Shown here: positions 33,224-41,992 of the stretch, piece after piece | Layout: every line of letters begins with the position of its first letter | How positions within the stretch are numbered: position 1 is the stretch's first letter | NCBI GenBank assembly: GCA_900111435.1 | Contig: FOIY01000004.1 | Coordinates: 310,001 to 374,000, forward strand | DNA length: 64,000 nt | Origin: Ruminococcaceae bacterium KH2T8 | GTDB taxonomy: Bacteria > Bacillota > Clostridia > Saccharofermentanales > Saccharofermentanaceae | Reading direction: 5' to 3' | The notes under the pieces: generated by a model | The model's input: the letters and a program-made list of their open reading frames with translations, nothing else | Told to the model about the DNA's origin: nothing | The model's database searches: none | Program-made: the position numbers and the translations under genes

Positions 33224-33316
33224 GGAGAAGTCGCGTAGCCTGGTCGAGCGCGTACGACTGGAAATCGTATAAACCCCAAAAGGGTTTCGAGGGTTCGAAT
33301 CCCTCCTTCTCCGCCA
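33224..33316 (+). tRNA. tRNA-Ser (GGA)
   Basis: A 93-nt class II tRNA: acceptor GGAGAAG/CTTCTCC, D arm with GCCTGGTCGAGC, anticodon stem TACGA/TCGTA around CTGGAAA with anticodon GGA, a long variable arm (AACCCC/GGGTTT) and T arm GAGGGTTCGAATCCCTC, discriminator G and CCA. Confidence 0.97.
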
Positions 33317-33358
33317 AATGAAAGAAGCATCACAGACGTGGTGCTTCTTTTATTTTGT
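33295..33358 (+). repeat. Direct repeat copy 1: tRNA-Ser 3' end plus terminator
   Basis: These 64 bp, from the T loop of tRNA-Ser to the end of the terminator T tract, recur 207 bp downstream with one mismatch (33334-33336 AGA versus AAA). Confidence 0.95.
33322..33357 (+). terminator. Terminator of tRNA-Ser
   Basis: AAGAAGCATCAC-agac-GTGGTGCTTCTT followed by TTATTTTG. A near-identical second copy lies 207 bp downstream. Confidence 0.88.
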
Positions 33359-33365
33359 TCGAAAC

Positions 33366-33501
33366 ATGAAAAAGGGGATTCGAACCCGTGAGGGGAGCGG
33401 GCGCGAAGAGAAGTTTCCGGCGGAAGGTTCGACGCCCGCGTGAGCGAAGCAGGCGAAGCCTGCAAGCTATCAGACAGCAAGACGATAGTCGAAGCTGTCG
33501 G
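33366..33501. other. Palindrome-rich segment between the tRNA-Ser repeats
   Basis: About 135 bp contain nested palindromes: GCGGGCG (33397-33403) with CGCCCGC (33433-33439), GCAGGC-gaa-GCCTGC (33449-33463), and CTATC/GATAG with ACAGC/GCTGT near 33468-33497. GGGGATTCGAACCC at 33374-33387 resembles an antisense tRNA T arm. No CDS is credible here. It ends directly in the second copy of the tRNA 3' end, so the whole may be a tRNA-associated palindromic repeat element. Confidence 0.6.
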
Positions 33502-33565
33502 TCGAATCCCTCCTTCTCCGCCAAATGAAAGAAGCATCACAAACGTGGTGCTTCTTTTATTTTGT
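33502..33565 (+). repeat. Direct repeat copy 2: tRNA-Ser 3' end plus terminator
   Basis: 63 of 64 bases match 33295-33358, including CTTCTCCGCCA and the terminator. There is no matching 5' acceptor half upstream, so it is not a second functional tRNA. Confidence 0.95.
33529..33564 (+). terminator. Duplicated terminator
   Basis: AAGAAGCATCAC-aaac-GTGGTGCTTCTT followed by TTATTTTG, within repeat copy 2. Confidence 0.8.
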
Positions 33566-33622
33566 ATGAAATTCGTCCCCCTTTTTTGGTGGTTAATCCC
33601 CCTCTCGCAATATAGCGGACCG

Positions 33623-33631
33623 TGTTATAAT
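33623..33631 (+). promoter_or_regulatory. Extended -10 promoter of the 33.7-kb gene
   Basis: TGtTATAAT is a full extended -10 element about 115 bp before the start codon, implying a leader of about 105 nt with no recognised structure. Confidence 0.6.
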
Positions 33632-33745
33632 GTCTTTACAAAATCAAAGAAGAACTGACAGACATTAATTGGAATATTGGGATCCTGAAGATTTAGAGTA
33701 CGGGGGAATTTAATATATCTCTAGATATTATGAAGGAGTCGACCA

Positions 33746-34210
33746 ATGAGTAAGGATAAGAGAGAGCAACAGATAGATCAGTTATTGAAGGGCGTTTCCG
33801 CTTTGTGCGCCGACAGGGCCGAGTGCGACGGATGTCCTTTTTATACTTCCGAGTGTGTATTTGAAGAGCCCAAGCCCAAGAGCTGGTTCTCGGATGAAAA
33901 GGCCGAGGTAAAGGCAGAGGCAAAGGCCGAGCCCGCTAAGGAGATCGCGGAAGAGAAGAAAGTTGCTGCGGATGCTGCCCCCGAGGAAAAGCCCGAGATC
34001 GTCGAACTGCCTCCCAAGGAAGAAGAGAAGCCCGCTGAGCCCGAAGATACTACTAACGGTACCTGGATCGTAAGTACTACGATGGGCGGCGTATTTACCA
34101 AGTATGTATTCATCTGCTCAAAGTGCGGCTATAAGAAGGAATCTATCTTATCAATCCCGCCCATGTCTTTCTGCCCCGAGTGCGAGAAGAAAAAGGCCGA
34201 GCAGGCTTGA
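33746..34210 (+). CDS. Cysteine-rich zinc-binding protein with acidic/Ala-Pro linker
   Basis: A 154-residue soluble protein in three parts: an N-terminal cysteine cluster C-A-D-R-A-E-C-D-G-C-P-F-Y-T-S-E-C (about 21-37), a Lys/Glu/Ala/Pro-rich linker of 60 residues, and a C-terminal zinc ribbon C-S-K-C-G-Y ... F-C-P-E-C (about 128-149). The linker resembles that of McsA in composition. GAAGGAG precedes the start. Function is unknown; an adaptor role between two zinc modules is possible. Confidence 0.65.
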   Translation: MSKDKREQQIDQLLKGVSALCADRAECDGCPFYTSECVFEEPKPKSWFSDEKAEVKAEAKAEPAKEIAEEKKVAADAAPEEKPEIVELPPKEEEKPAEPEDTTNGTWIVSTTMGGVFTKYVFICSKCGYKKESILSIPPMSFCPECEKKKAEQA

Positions 34211-34289
34211 GTCTGCGCAGCCGGATCTCAAAGTAAAAATATTTTGTTAACTATCCGCCGTTGGTATTAAATCCTTTGCTCCGAGCGTT

Positions 34290-34295
34290 TATAAT
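34290..34295 (+). promoter_or_regulatory. -10 box of the diguanylate cyclase gene
   Basis: TATAAT 36 bp before the start codon; TTAAAT 17 bp upstream is a weak -35. Confidence 0.5.
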
Positions 34296-34331
34296 CCACT
34301 TATAAGCAGGAAAAGGGCAGAGGGTTTATCA

Positions 34332-35498
34332 ATGTATTACGCAAGTATAGGAATAATCTCGTTAATTGTTCATATCATTATCAATAATGTTGCGCTCAGA
34401 AAAGTCGAAAATACGAGCGAGAACTCTGTCCGCCTTAAATATCGTCAGTACCTGCTCGCGATCACGGTCTACTTTATCTCGGATGCTTTATGGGGCTTTT
34501 TCTATGATCGGGGCTGGCTGATCCCCACATATTTTGATACATGTCTTTTCTTCTTCTCGATGGTACTGTCCGTGCTCTTTTGGACACGTGCGGTCGTAGC
34601 TTTTACGAAGAGTACCGGGAAACTCGGCAGGATACTCGTCGGTGCAGGATGGATCATCTTCGGGTTCAAAGTCCTGGTTCTGATCCTTAATCTGTTTATC
34701 CCCATAGTATTCTCTTTTGACGCTGCCGGAGTATATCAGGCGCTTCCTGCCAGATATCTTACTCTTTTTATGCAGATGATCCTTTTCTTTGCCACTGCTC
34801 TATATGCATTTGTCAAAGCTCATCGTTCCGAGGGGGAGAAAAAGCTCCATTACAGGACCGTCGGCTTTTCAGGACTTATCATGGCCATATTTATCGAGCT
34901 TCAGATGTTTTTCCCACTCATGCCTTTATATTCGCTCGGATGTCTCTTCGGTACATGCCTGATCCATGCTTTCGTTTATATGGATAAAGATGAGCAGTAT
35001 AACCGTAATATCGAGATGGCAAAGCAGAAGGCCTATAAGGACGGACTTACGGGAGTTAAGAACAAGCTTGCTTACCTTGAGTTCCAGGCAGGACTCGAGA
35101 TCGGCATAGAGGATGGTTCGCTCAAGGAGTACGGTGTTGTCGTATTTGACCTGAACGGTCTTAAGCACATCAACGATACGCTGGGACACGAAGCGGGCGA
35201 CGAATATATCAAGAATGCATGTATGCTCATCTGTCAGCAGTTCAAGCACAGCCCCGTTTTCCGTATCGGCGGAGACGAATTCGTAGTGATACTTAAGGGC
35301 GAAGATTACGAGAACAGGGAAGAGCTCGAGGCTTCTTTCAGGAATACGATAGACGAGAATCAGAAGAACGGAACGGTGGTCGTTTCAAGCGGTCTCGCAG
35401 TCTATATGCCGAATGTCGATGAAAGTTATATTGACGTATTCAAGCGTGCAGACGATCAGATGTATGCTCGAAAGCAGGCACTCAAGGCTAAAGGGTAA
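34332..35498 (+). CDS. Membrane diguanylate cyclase (GGDEF)
   Basis: A 388-residue protein with six or seven helices in the first 220 residues and a GGDEF domain after a short linker (D-G-L-T-G-V-K-N-K-L-A-Y near residue 236, active site F-R-I-G-G-D-E-F near 315). The active site is intact, so it should make c-di-GMP from GTP in response to a membrane signal. The position five residues before GGDEF lacks the R-x-x-D inhibitory site, so no product feedback is expected at the I-site. It has its own promoter. A zinc-ribbon gene follows after 13 bp. Confidence 0.93.
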   Translation: MYYASIGIISLIVHIIINNVALRKVENTSENSVRLKYRQYLLAITVYFISDALWGFFYDRGWLIPTYFDTCLFFFSMVLSVLFWTRAVVAFTKSTGKLGRILVGAGWIIFGFKVLVLILNLFIPIVFSFDAAGVYQALPARYLTLFMQMILFFATALYAFVKAHRSEGEKKLHYRTVGFSGLIMAIFIELQMFFPLMPLYSLGCLFGTCLIHAFVYMDKDEQYNRNIEMAKQKAYKDGLTGVKNKLAYLEFQAGLEIGIEDGSLKEYGVVVFDLNGLKHINDTLGHEAGDEYIKNACMLICQQFKHSPVFRIGGDEFVVILKGEDYENREELEASFRNTIDENQKNGTVVVSSGLAVYMPNVDESYIDVFKRADDQMYARKQALKAKG

Positions 35499-35511
35499 CG
35501 GGGGATAGAAT

Positions 35512-36570
35512 ATGAAATGTAGTAATTGCGGCGGCACTATGCGATTCGATGTCGAAAGCCAGGGGCTAAAGTGTGAATACTGCGGCACGATAAAGAAACT
35601 TCAAAGCCCCGAGGAAGCGGCTCAGGTCGAAGAGTCCGATCTTGCTACTCAGACCGGAGAAGCTTCGAAAGACTGGGGCGCCGATCGCAGAGCCGTTACC
35701 TGCAAGGAATGCGGTTCCGTGATGTTCACATCGCCCGAGCAGATCTCGAATATCTGTCCCTTTTGCGGATCGAACATAATACTTTCGGAAGAGGATACGG
35801 ATTTCGGTATCGCTCCGAGCGCGATCATCCCTTTCTCGATCACCAAGGAAGAAGTCGCGAAGAAATATTACTACTGGAACAGGTTTGCTCTATGGGCGCC
35901 CGAAAGCTTTCGAACAGGCAAAGTCCTCGGAAATATGGTAGGTGTCTATGTTCCTTACTGGACTTTCGATGCCGATACCGTCACATCTTTCAGCGGAAAG
36001 TTCGGCTATACGGTCGATTCGGGGGACAGCCGGGTGACCGAGATGCGTGAGCGAAACGGCGTAGTCGAGAAGTTCATTGACGATGTCTGCATATGCGGCA
36101 GCAAGAGGTTCTTTAACGACAGGCTATTAAATTCCGTCATCTCCTTCAGGTCTGAGGATCTGATCCCATATACACCCGATGCTCTGGCAGGATTTGCAGC
36201 AGAGAAATATACGATCGGATCAGATGAAGCGTGGGAGAACGCAAAGAAGGGCGTAGTCCGAAAGAGGATCCTCAATGCCGCTTGTAAAAAGGTCGGCGCC
36301 GACAGCTATGACAAGAATGTTCAGCTGTCCACCGAATACTCGAATGTGAAATACAAGTATATCCTTGTACCCGTATGGCTTACCGCCTGCCGCTATAAGG
36401 GGAAGGTCTATAACGTAGTAGCCAGCGGTCATAATGGAAAGGGTAACTGCAGAAGACCGATATCAACGGCAAAGATCATCATCCTTATCCTACTGCTTCT
36501 CGGAGTATTCCTTATACCCTTTATCAGTATGGTATTCATGTGGATCGCAAGTGCCGTCATGGGAGGCTGA
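35512..36570 (+). CDS. Zinc-ribbon protein with C-terminal membrane helix
   Basis: A 352-residue protein with two zinc ribbons: C-S-N-C ... C-E-Y-C in the first 25 residues and C-K-E-C ... C-P-F-C near 64-86. It continues with a domain common to TFIIB-type zinc-ribbon proteins of Clostridia (I-I-P-F-S-I-T-K-E-E-V-A and Y-V-P-Y-W-T-F-D-A). It ends in a strong hydrophobic segment (about 322-348), placing the ribbons in the cytoplasm at the membrane. It is 13 bp after the GGDEF gene and 8 bp before the next. Role unknown. Confidence 0.75.
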   Translation: MKCSNCGGTMRFDVESQGLKCEYCGTIKKLQSPEEAAQVEESDLATQTGEASKDWGADRRAVTCKECGSVMFTSPEQISNICPFCGSNIILSEEDTDFGIAPSAIIPFSITKEEVAKKYYYWNRFALWAPESFRTGKVLGNMVGVYVPYWTFDADTVTSFSGKFGYTVDSGDSRVTEMRERNGVVEKFIDDVCICGSKRFFNDRLLNSVISFRSEDLIPYTPDALAGFAAEKYTIGSDEAWENAKKGVVRKRILNAACKKVGADSYDKNVQLSTEYSNVKYKYILVPVWLTACRYKGKVYNVVASGHNGKGNCRRPISTAKIIILILLLLGVFLIPFISMVFMWIASAVMGG

Positions 36571-36578
36571 TCTGAGCC

Positions 36579-37649
36579 ATGGCTTTCGTATCGGGTTTTC
36601 TTCTCTTCCTGTTCTTCATAATAATCGTCCTGGCTCTGGCTTTCTTTGGCGGTCTGACTTTTCTGATCGTCGGCATCATCACGAAGAAAGTCAACAAAAA
36701 GGGTAAGGTGTTTCCCGTAGTATCGATCATCATTGGTATCCTTCTCATGGCACCTGCCGTGATATCGGTCGGCTGTGTCGCGACCGTCGGAGGAGTATCT
36801 GCCATAAAGGAGCAGATAGCACTCAGCAAAGCTCAGACACTTCCCGAGACCTGGATCGCTAAGGATTATGTGGACAGCAGAGCTGCGGGGTCCGAGGCAT
36901 ATATAGCCGCTATAACTGCCGCAGACCATAGAGATATAGAGACGTTTAAGGAATGCTTTGCGCTATCGGTAAGAAGAGACAGAGACTTTGACGATGCCGT
37001 AGATGCTTTCTTCGAAGAGTATCCCGGCAGGATCATGTCTATGGGACTTTCGCCGAGCGGAGGAGCCTCGGACAGGAGCGATGACGGAGCGCACGGCTCT
37101 ATCGCATACCTGGGATTTTCGGGCGACAACTGGTATATAGTCAGCCTCTCATACTGTACGGAGCATGAAGGTCACGACGAGGATGTGGGCATCACGAGCC
37201 TTGTGATCAGAGATCTCGGGACTCAGGCTCAATACAATATTGCATATAACGAATCAGGCGGAACCTTGGAGAAGCCGTATCTTCTTTGCGATACGGATGT
37301 CGAAGGCGAGATAAGCGCAAGGCTCATAGGTAATGCCGCGATAATCTGGAATGATGACGGCAGAGATCCTTTATCGAAAGATGAGATGAGGGAGATCCTT
37401 GATACCTACGATACGCTTCAGGATGCTATCGATGCGGGAGCCCTCAGAGAACCTCAGGGTGCGATCAAGTACTATAACCATACGGGCTATTACTATTTCT
37501 ACGAGCTCGAACCCGAAGACGGCGAACCGAGATATGTTCATATAGTGACGAGCGAGCCGTACGGTAATATCGGAAGTGCATACTACTGCACCCCTGATAG
37601 AACTTTGTATTCCGAGTCTTTCAATAGTCAGGAGGATGACGAAGGCTAA
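36579..37649 (+). CDS. Membrane protein with extracytoplasmic domain, unknown
   Basis: A 356-residue protein with two N-terminal helices (about 8-35 and 45-70) and then a soluble, probably external domain of about 280 residues rich in Asp/Glu. It contains W-Y-I-V-S-L-S-Y-C and Y-N-H-T-G-Y-Y-Y-F-Y-E-L-E and no recognised family. It follows the zinc-ribbon gene by 8 bp and likely forms an operon with it and the GGDEF gene. Confidence 0.62.
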   Translation: MAFVSGFLLFLFFIIIVLALAFFGGLTFLIVGIITKKVNKKGKVFPVVSIIIGILLMAPAVISVGCVATVGGVSAIKEQIALSKAQTLPETWIAKDYVDSRAAGSEAYIAAITAADHRDIETFKECFALSVRRDRDFDDAVDAFFEEYPGRIMSMGLSPSGGASDRSDDGAHGSIAYLGFSGDNWYIVSLSYCTEHEGHDEDVGITSLVIRDLGTQAQYNIAYNESGGTLEKPYLLCDTDVEGEISARLIGNAAIIWNDDGRDPLSKDEMREILDTYDTLQDAIDAGALREPQGAIKYYNHTGYYYFYELEPEDGEPRYVHIVTSEPYGNIGSAYYCTPDRTLYSESFNSQEDDEG

Positions 37650-37655
37650 AAAGAA

Positions 37656-37690
37656 ATAATGCCGAAGATCTCTCTCCGGCATTATCCTTC
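37656..37690 (+). terminator. Intrinsic terminator
   Basis: ATAATGCCG-aagatctctct-CCGGCATTAT followed by CCTTCC; the T tract is weak. Confidence 0.6.
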
Positions 37691-37844
37691 CACTGCTCTT
37701 ATCCATAAAAGGCAAATGTTAGGGTACAGTCATCAATAACTGTATCTATATGTTACCGCCCATTTTTAAACAATCTTTCAACGACGGCAGGGAAAATGTT
37801 AATTTTTCTTGAATGGTTTTTATCGAACTGCAAAACAAATAATT

Positions 37845-37872
37845 TTGACATTCAAAGTGTTAATGTTAATAT
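37845..37872 (+). promoter_or_regulatory. Promoter of the CmpB-like gene
   Basis: TTGACA (37845-37850) and TAATAT (37867-37872) at a 16-bp spacing, only about 22 bp before the start codon, so the transcript leader is very short. Confidence 0.75.
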
Positions 37873-37893
37873 GTGGTTAGGGGGAAAAGGTTG

Positions 37894-38442
37894 ATGAACA
37901 ATGAACTTTCGCAGCGAAAGCGCACAGTCATAACCATTTTTATGCTTGCCGTATTGGGCTGCATGATAGGATGGGTTTATGAGATGCTCTTTTACAGGAT
38001 CGATATGGGCCATTTTGTAAGGCGCGGTCAGGGGGGACCGTGGCTTCCTATCTACGGCTTCGGAGCGCTCGGACTGACTCTCGTTACTTACAGGAAAAAG
38101 GTAAAGCCGATCGTGGTATTCATAATAACGATGATCGGCGCCGGCATCATAGAATTTGCTACGGGCTGGACGCTCTACCATTTCTTTAACGGCATGAGGC
38201 TTTGGGACTACAATACCGAGATCTGGAACTGGGGAAATATCGGAGGATATGTATGCCTGAGGTCTGTACTCGTGTTCGGTGTATTCGGTGTCCTTTATGC
38301 TAAGTGGGCTGTCCCCGGATTTTTCAAGATGACGGGGAAGATGGAGAAGAAGACGCTTCTTCTGATCGCCATACCTCTCGCCGTTATCTTCTTCGGAGAT
38401 ATCGTTTTCTCGTATATGATAAAGCCGCTGTTCCTTAAGTAA
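37894..38442 (+). CDS. Putative ABC-transporter-type membrane protein (ABC_trans_CmpB family)
   Basis: A 182-residue membrane protein of the ABC_trans_CmpB family: G-C-M-I-G-W-V-Y-E-M-L-F near residue 20, R-R-G-Q-G-G-P-W-L-P-I-Y-G-F-G-A and W-D-Y-N are the family hallmarks. Five to six helices are present. The family was named as a permease component, but no ATPase or binding protein is encoded nearby, and its role is unproven. ATG 37894 is used because AGGGGGAAAAGG precedes it. It converges with the GGDEF gene on the other strand. Confidence 0.85.
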   Translation: MNNELSQRKRTVITIFMLAVLGCMIGWVYEMLFYRIDMGHFVRRGQGGPWLPIYGFGALGLTLVTYRKKVKPIVVFIITMIGAGIIEFATGWTLYHFFNGMRLWDYNTEIWNWGNIGGYVCLRSVLVFGVFGVLYAKWAVPGFFKMTGKMEKKTLLLIAIPLAVIFFGDIVFSYMIKPLFLK

Positions 38443-38480
38443 GAACAACGGCCTTTATTATCTGATCTAGAGTATTCCGA

Positions 38481-39491
38481 TCAATAGATGACTCTGTTCC
38501 TGCCGCTCTCCTTGGCGGTATAAAGGTGAGAGTCAGCAACGCTTATGTTGTCCTCGATCGACATCTTGTAATCAAACTCTCTGCAGCCGAAGCTCAATGT
38601 GCAACGGATAACGTTGCCGTCTGCGATGATATCGGAATTCATGAGCGTGACCCTGAGCTTCTCGGCTTTTGCAGCAGCCTGCTCGAGGTCGGTGTTCTGC
38701 ATCACCATGATGAATTCCTCGCCGCCCCATCTGTAAGCGCAGTCGTCATCGGAACATGCATCGGCGATGAGGCCTGCAGTATATGCGAGAACATCGTCAC
38801 CTGCGTTATGACCATAGGTATCGTTTACTCTCTTGAACTTATCGATATCGCATATGAACATCGAGAGCGGCTTATCACAGTCAGGTGTCATATACTTGCT
38901 GTATTTTCTTGCGAAGTCGTTATAGAAGCCCATCCTGTTCTTGAGCTTTGTGAGCTTGTCGTGGAGGGAATCCTCGAGGAATGTCTCGGACTCGAGAGCG
39001 ATACCGCAGATCAGTGCGGGGAGCGAGAGCTTATGTACGTCCGTATCCTCATTAAATCCCGTGCCGTCGAGCTTGTTTATGAGCTGGAATGCACCGATGA
39101 AGCTGCCGTTGATGTCGGCAACGGGGAGGACGAGGATCGACTTCGTTACATATCCCGTCTGCTTATCTACTGCGGAATTAAAGTCGGGATCGGAATAAGG
39201 ATCGTTTGTAACTACTACCTTGCCGAGCCTTAATGCCTTTCCTACGAGGCCGCTGTTGTCCGGGATAACGATCTTGTCGACTCCCGTAGCGGATGTAGTC
39301 CAGAGCTGTCCGCGTCTTCTGTCCCACTTCCAGAAGCTTCCTCTGTCGGCGCCTACGATAGACTTACCGAGTTCGGTCAGATGGTTGAAGAGAGTAGCAT
39401 GGTCGTTCTCTTTGTTTGAGCACATCTCGCGATAGAGATTCTCGCTCGTGTCGTAGATCGAGTTCAGGATCGTCTCGGGATCGTAAGTCAT
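38481..39491 (-). CDS. GAF-GGDEF diguanylate cyclase
   Basis: A 336-residue soluble protein with an N-terminal GAF domain (about 20-165; G-L-V-G-K-A-L-R-L-G-K and a terminal S-I-L-V-L-P-V-A-D block) and a GGDEF domain with active site W-G-G-E-E-F near residue 265. The GGEEF variant is active in known enzymes, and no R-x-x-D I-site is visible before it. It is the last gene of a four-gene operon, and its ATG overlaps the MBL stop (ATGA) with AAGGAGG upstream. GAF domains can bind cyclic nucleotides, and the operon encodes an adenylate cyclase, so cAMP control of c-di-GMP synthesis is a plausible link. Confidence 0.93.
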   Translation of the reverse strand: MTYDPETILNSIYDTSENLYREMCSNKENDHATLFNHLTELGKSIVGADRGSFWKWDRRRGQLWTTSATGVDKIVIPDNSGLVGKALRLGKVVVTNDPYSDPDFNSAVDKQTGYVTKSILVLPVADINGSFIGAFQLINKLDGTGFNEDTDVHKLSLPALICGIALESETFLEDSLHDKLTKLKNRMGFYNDFARKYSKYMTPDCDKPLSMFICDIDKFKRVNDTYGHNAGDDVLAYTAGLIADACSDDDCAYRWGGEEFIMVMQNTDLEQAAAKAEKLRVTLMNSDIIADGNVIRCTLSFGCREFDYKMSIEDNISVADSHLYTAKESGRNRVIY

Positions 39492-40195
39492 ATGGTGTCC
39501 TCCTTATTGATGAGCGGTGCGGGGAGAGCCCCTGTTCCGTCAGCTTCCTTTAGTATGTTGCTTTCGCGGTCCATGTGCATGAGATATACACTTATGCCTC
39601 TGGCGTTATAGGCCTTGAGCTTTTCCTTTATATCCGAGATGAACAGATGGACTGCCGTCTTATATGACGACACTTCCGTATAAAGGATCGTGCCCTCGTG
39701 CAGATAAGGCTCGAAAGGCTCCAGCGTGTTCGTATCGCCCGTGTAGACGATGTCATTCTTCCCGTCGCTCAGGCAGTAACCGAAGCATCGGCCTTCTAGC
39801 GTATCCGTGTGATGTGTCGGGATAACTGCCTTGAGCCAGGGTGCATCGATCTCGGAAGCAACTTTCAGCGAATACCATTCGGGTTCGCATCCGTCCAGTC
39901 TGTCGATGAGATAAAAGAGGTCATTTCTAACCTCCACGGAAGGTGCTATGACCGTAACGGGAATATGTCCTATAAAGAACTCATAATCAATGAGCATGGC
40001 AATACCGCTCACATGATCGCTGTGTGTATGTGTGACAAGGATGTTTATCGCGGAATATTTGGAAAGATCCGCATTCTTGAGCTTTACGAAAGCCGACATC
40101 GGGCAGTCGAGCAATATGAGCTCGTTATCGAAGGTCATGACGGCACTGTTGTGCTCATCGCAAAAAGCTGATCCTCTGCCCAGAAATCTCAGCAT
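39488..40195 (-). CDS. MBL-fold metallohydrolase, possible cyclic-nucleotide phosphodiesterase
   Basis: A 235-residue soluble protein with the metal motif T-H-T-H-S-D-H-V-S-G (HxHxDH, residues about 52-61), a further ligand region I-P-T-H-H-T-D-T, D-T-N-T in Y-T-G-D-T-N-T and late M-H-M-D. This is the RNase Z / class II cAMP phosphodiesterase branch of the MBL superfamily in layout. Sitting between a cyclase and a GAF-GGDEF gene, degradation of the cyclase product is an attractive guess, but the motif alone does not prove it. GGGAGG precedes ATG 40195, one base after the cyclase stop. Confidence 0.82.
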   Translation of the reverse strand: MLRFLGRGSAFCDEHNSAVMTFDNELILLDCPMSAFVKLKNADLSKYSAINILVTHTHSDHVSGIAMLIDYEFFIGHIPVTVIAPSVEVRNDLFYLIDRLDGCEPEWYSLKVASEIDAPWLKAVIPTHHTDTLEGRCFGYCLSDGKNDIVYTGDTNTLEPFEPYLHEGTILYTEVSSYKTAVHLFISDIKEKLKAYNARGISVYLMHMDRESNILKEADGTGALPAPLINKEDTI

Positions 40196-40196
40196 A

Positions 40197-41987
40197 TTAC
40201 CTCCCTGAAAGGGATTCGAGCTTCAGAACTTCAAATCCCTCTGCCTTTCCTTTAAGTTTAATAGAATCACCAAGAGAAGTAAACGTAGCTCTGTCGCCGA
40301 GTTTCTCTGCAACGACACGGCTGATATAGACCGTTCCTCCCGGTGCATTGGCTTCAAGTCTTGCGGAAGTATTTACCGTATCACCGATAGCCGTGTAGTC
40401 CATGTGCTTCTCGGAGCCCATGTTGCCAACGACGGCAGGACCGAAATGAACGCCAACTCCGACTCTTAATTCCTCACCGATCTCGTTCTTCAATTCATCC
40501 GATACGCGGGCCGCGCTTTCTACTATCTCGAGCGCAGCCTTGGCCGCATAGTAGACCGGGTCTTCCTGCTCGAGAGGAGCGCCCCAGAATGCCATAGTCG
40601 CGTCTCCGACGAACTTATCGAGCGTTCCGTTATTATTCTCGATGACATTACTCGTCATGGTGAGGTATTTATTTAGGATAAATACGATCTTTTGCGGATC
40701 GAGCCTTTCGGACATCGTGGTGAAGCCTCTGACATCTACGAAGAGGACTGCAATATCGCAGAGCTTTCCGCCGAGTGAGAGGTTATCAGTGCCTTCCTTT
40801 AAGATCTCGCTTACGATATTAGGTGCAACATATCTCTCGAAAGTCTTCTTTACTTTCTGCCTCTCAAGAGCCGCTGTTACGTAGTTATAAGCGATATCCG
40901 CTACATAGATGACCAGGACTCCGAAGGGGAGCCAGAGCACATGTGTTACGAAACCTGCATTGTAGAGAACGGTAGAGAGGAAGATGCTCAGGGCGATCGT
41001 ACCTACTGCGATCACGGATGTGATCTTCACCTTCTGCTTCAGGAAGATATACGCGATCACAAAGCTCACTGCGAACAATATGGCGAGCTGCGGCCAGTCG
41101 GGAGCTTCGGTCCTGAAGTTATGCTCGAGCATGCTCTGGATGATATTAGCCTGGATCTCTACTCCGTTCATCTGCTTTGCTCTGTCGATCGGCGTATAGT
41201 ACGAGTCGTTCAGAGCCGTGGCATACGGACCTATGAGAACGATCTTGCCGCTATAGTAGGAAGGATCGACCTCACCGTTTATGAGATCCGCGATCGATAC
41301 GTCATCGTAGAAACCTGTCGGGAGCGAAGTATACGGTATATAGAACTGACCGCGTGCATTGGTCGGAGGCATAAGACTGTCAGTCTCGCCCGAGAAGATC
41401 GAAGCGGCTGTATAAGGCATGGACATGACCCGCTCTCCGCTTGGAAGCTCGATATAAAGGAGCGCATGACGCATTATACCGTCCGTATCGTACATCGCGT
41501 TGATCTGACCCTGATATGTGACGTCCTTAAGATCGTCGTAGGGTTCAGAGTAATTGACGACAGCATAATTATCGATCTCTACAGAGTCATCTCCGAAAGA
41601 ATGTGTCGTGCCGAATTCGCCTGCCGTAGCCGTGACGACATTTCCGAGTTCAGCCGCAGCCGCAGCCAGATGAGCATCGGCTGCGGGATCGGTGGTTCCG
41701 GCATAGAGCGTATCTATTGCTACTACCGCAGGTCTTTGATCGGGATCAGCGGCCAGAGCTTCAAGAGCTGACGCCATGATATTCCTGTCCCAGCTCGTAT
41801 ATGGTCCGAACTGCTTGAAAGAATCCTCATCGATACCTATGATGACGATATCTCCCGAGGCTACGGACGGAGTCTGAAAGAGAGTGTCCTGCAGCCACTT
41901 ATCGGGACGGCGGAGTGCTCCGCTTCCTGCGACGAGAGTTATCGAAAGAGCCAGTGCGGCACATGTGATAAGACGTTTCTTATTCAT
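40197..41987 (-). CDS. CHASE2-class III adenylate cyclase
   Basis: A 596-residue membrane cyclase: N-terminal helix, extracellular CHASE2 domain (about 25-285; V-V-I-G-I-D-E-D-S-F, Y-S-G-K-I-V-L-I-G-P-Y), three helices (about 300-375) and a class III catalytic domain (about 405-590). Metal-binding aspartates are in L-F-V-D-V-R-G-F and F-V-G-D-A-T, the adenine-selecting lysine in L-D-K-F-V-G-D, and D-Y-T-A-I-G-D-T-V-N-T-S-A-R-L-E supplies Asn and Arg for the transition state. All needed residues are present, so cAMP production is expected. It begins 5 bp after the FecR gene without its own Shine-Dalgarno. Confidence 0.94.
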   Translation of the reverse strand: MNKKRLITCAALALSITLVAGSGALRRPDKWLQDTLFQTPSVASGDIVIIGIDEDSFKQFGPYTSWDRNIMASALEALAADPDQRPAVVAIDTLYAGTTDPAADAHLAAAAAELGNVVTATAGEFGTTHSFGDDSVEIDNYAVVNYSEPYDDLKDVTYQGQINAMYDTDGIMRHALLYIELPSGERVMSMPYTAASIFSGETDSLMPPTNARGQFYIPYTSLPTGFYDDVSIADLINGEVDPSYYSGKIVLIGPYATALNDSYYTPIDRAKQMNGVEIQANIIQSMLEHNFRTEAPDWPQLAILFAVSFVIAYIFLKQKVKITSVIAVGTIALSIFLSTVLYNAGFVTHVLWLPFGVLVIYVADIAYNYVTAALERQKVKKTFERYVAPNIVSEILKEGTDNLSLGGKLCDIAVLFVDVRGFTTMSERLDPQKIVFILNKYLTMTSNVIENNNGTLDKFVGDATMAFWGAPLEQEDPVYYAAKAALEIVESAARVSDELKNEIGEELRVGVGVHFGPAVVGNMGSEKHMDYTAIGDTVNTSARLEANAPGGTVYISRVVAEKLGDRATFTSLGDSIKLKGKAEGFEVLKLESLSGR

Positions 41988-41992
41988 ATGGA

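Noticed and set aside
33224-33565. Complete integrative element at tRNA-Ser
   Set aside because: The direct repeats are only 207 bp apart and there is no integrase, relaxase or cargo gene in or next to them; at most a scar.
33220-33658. Small ORFs around tRNA-Ser and the palindromic repeat
   Set aside because: They translate tRNA and structured repeat sequence; similar spurious proteins are often annotated next to tRNA-Ser genes.
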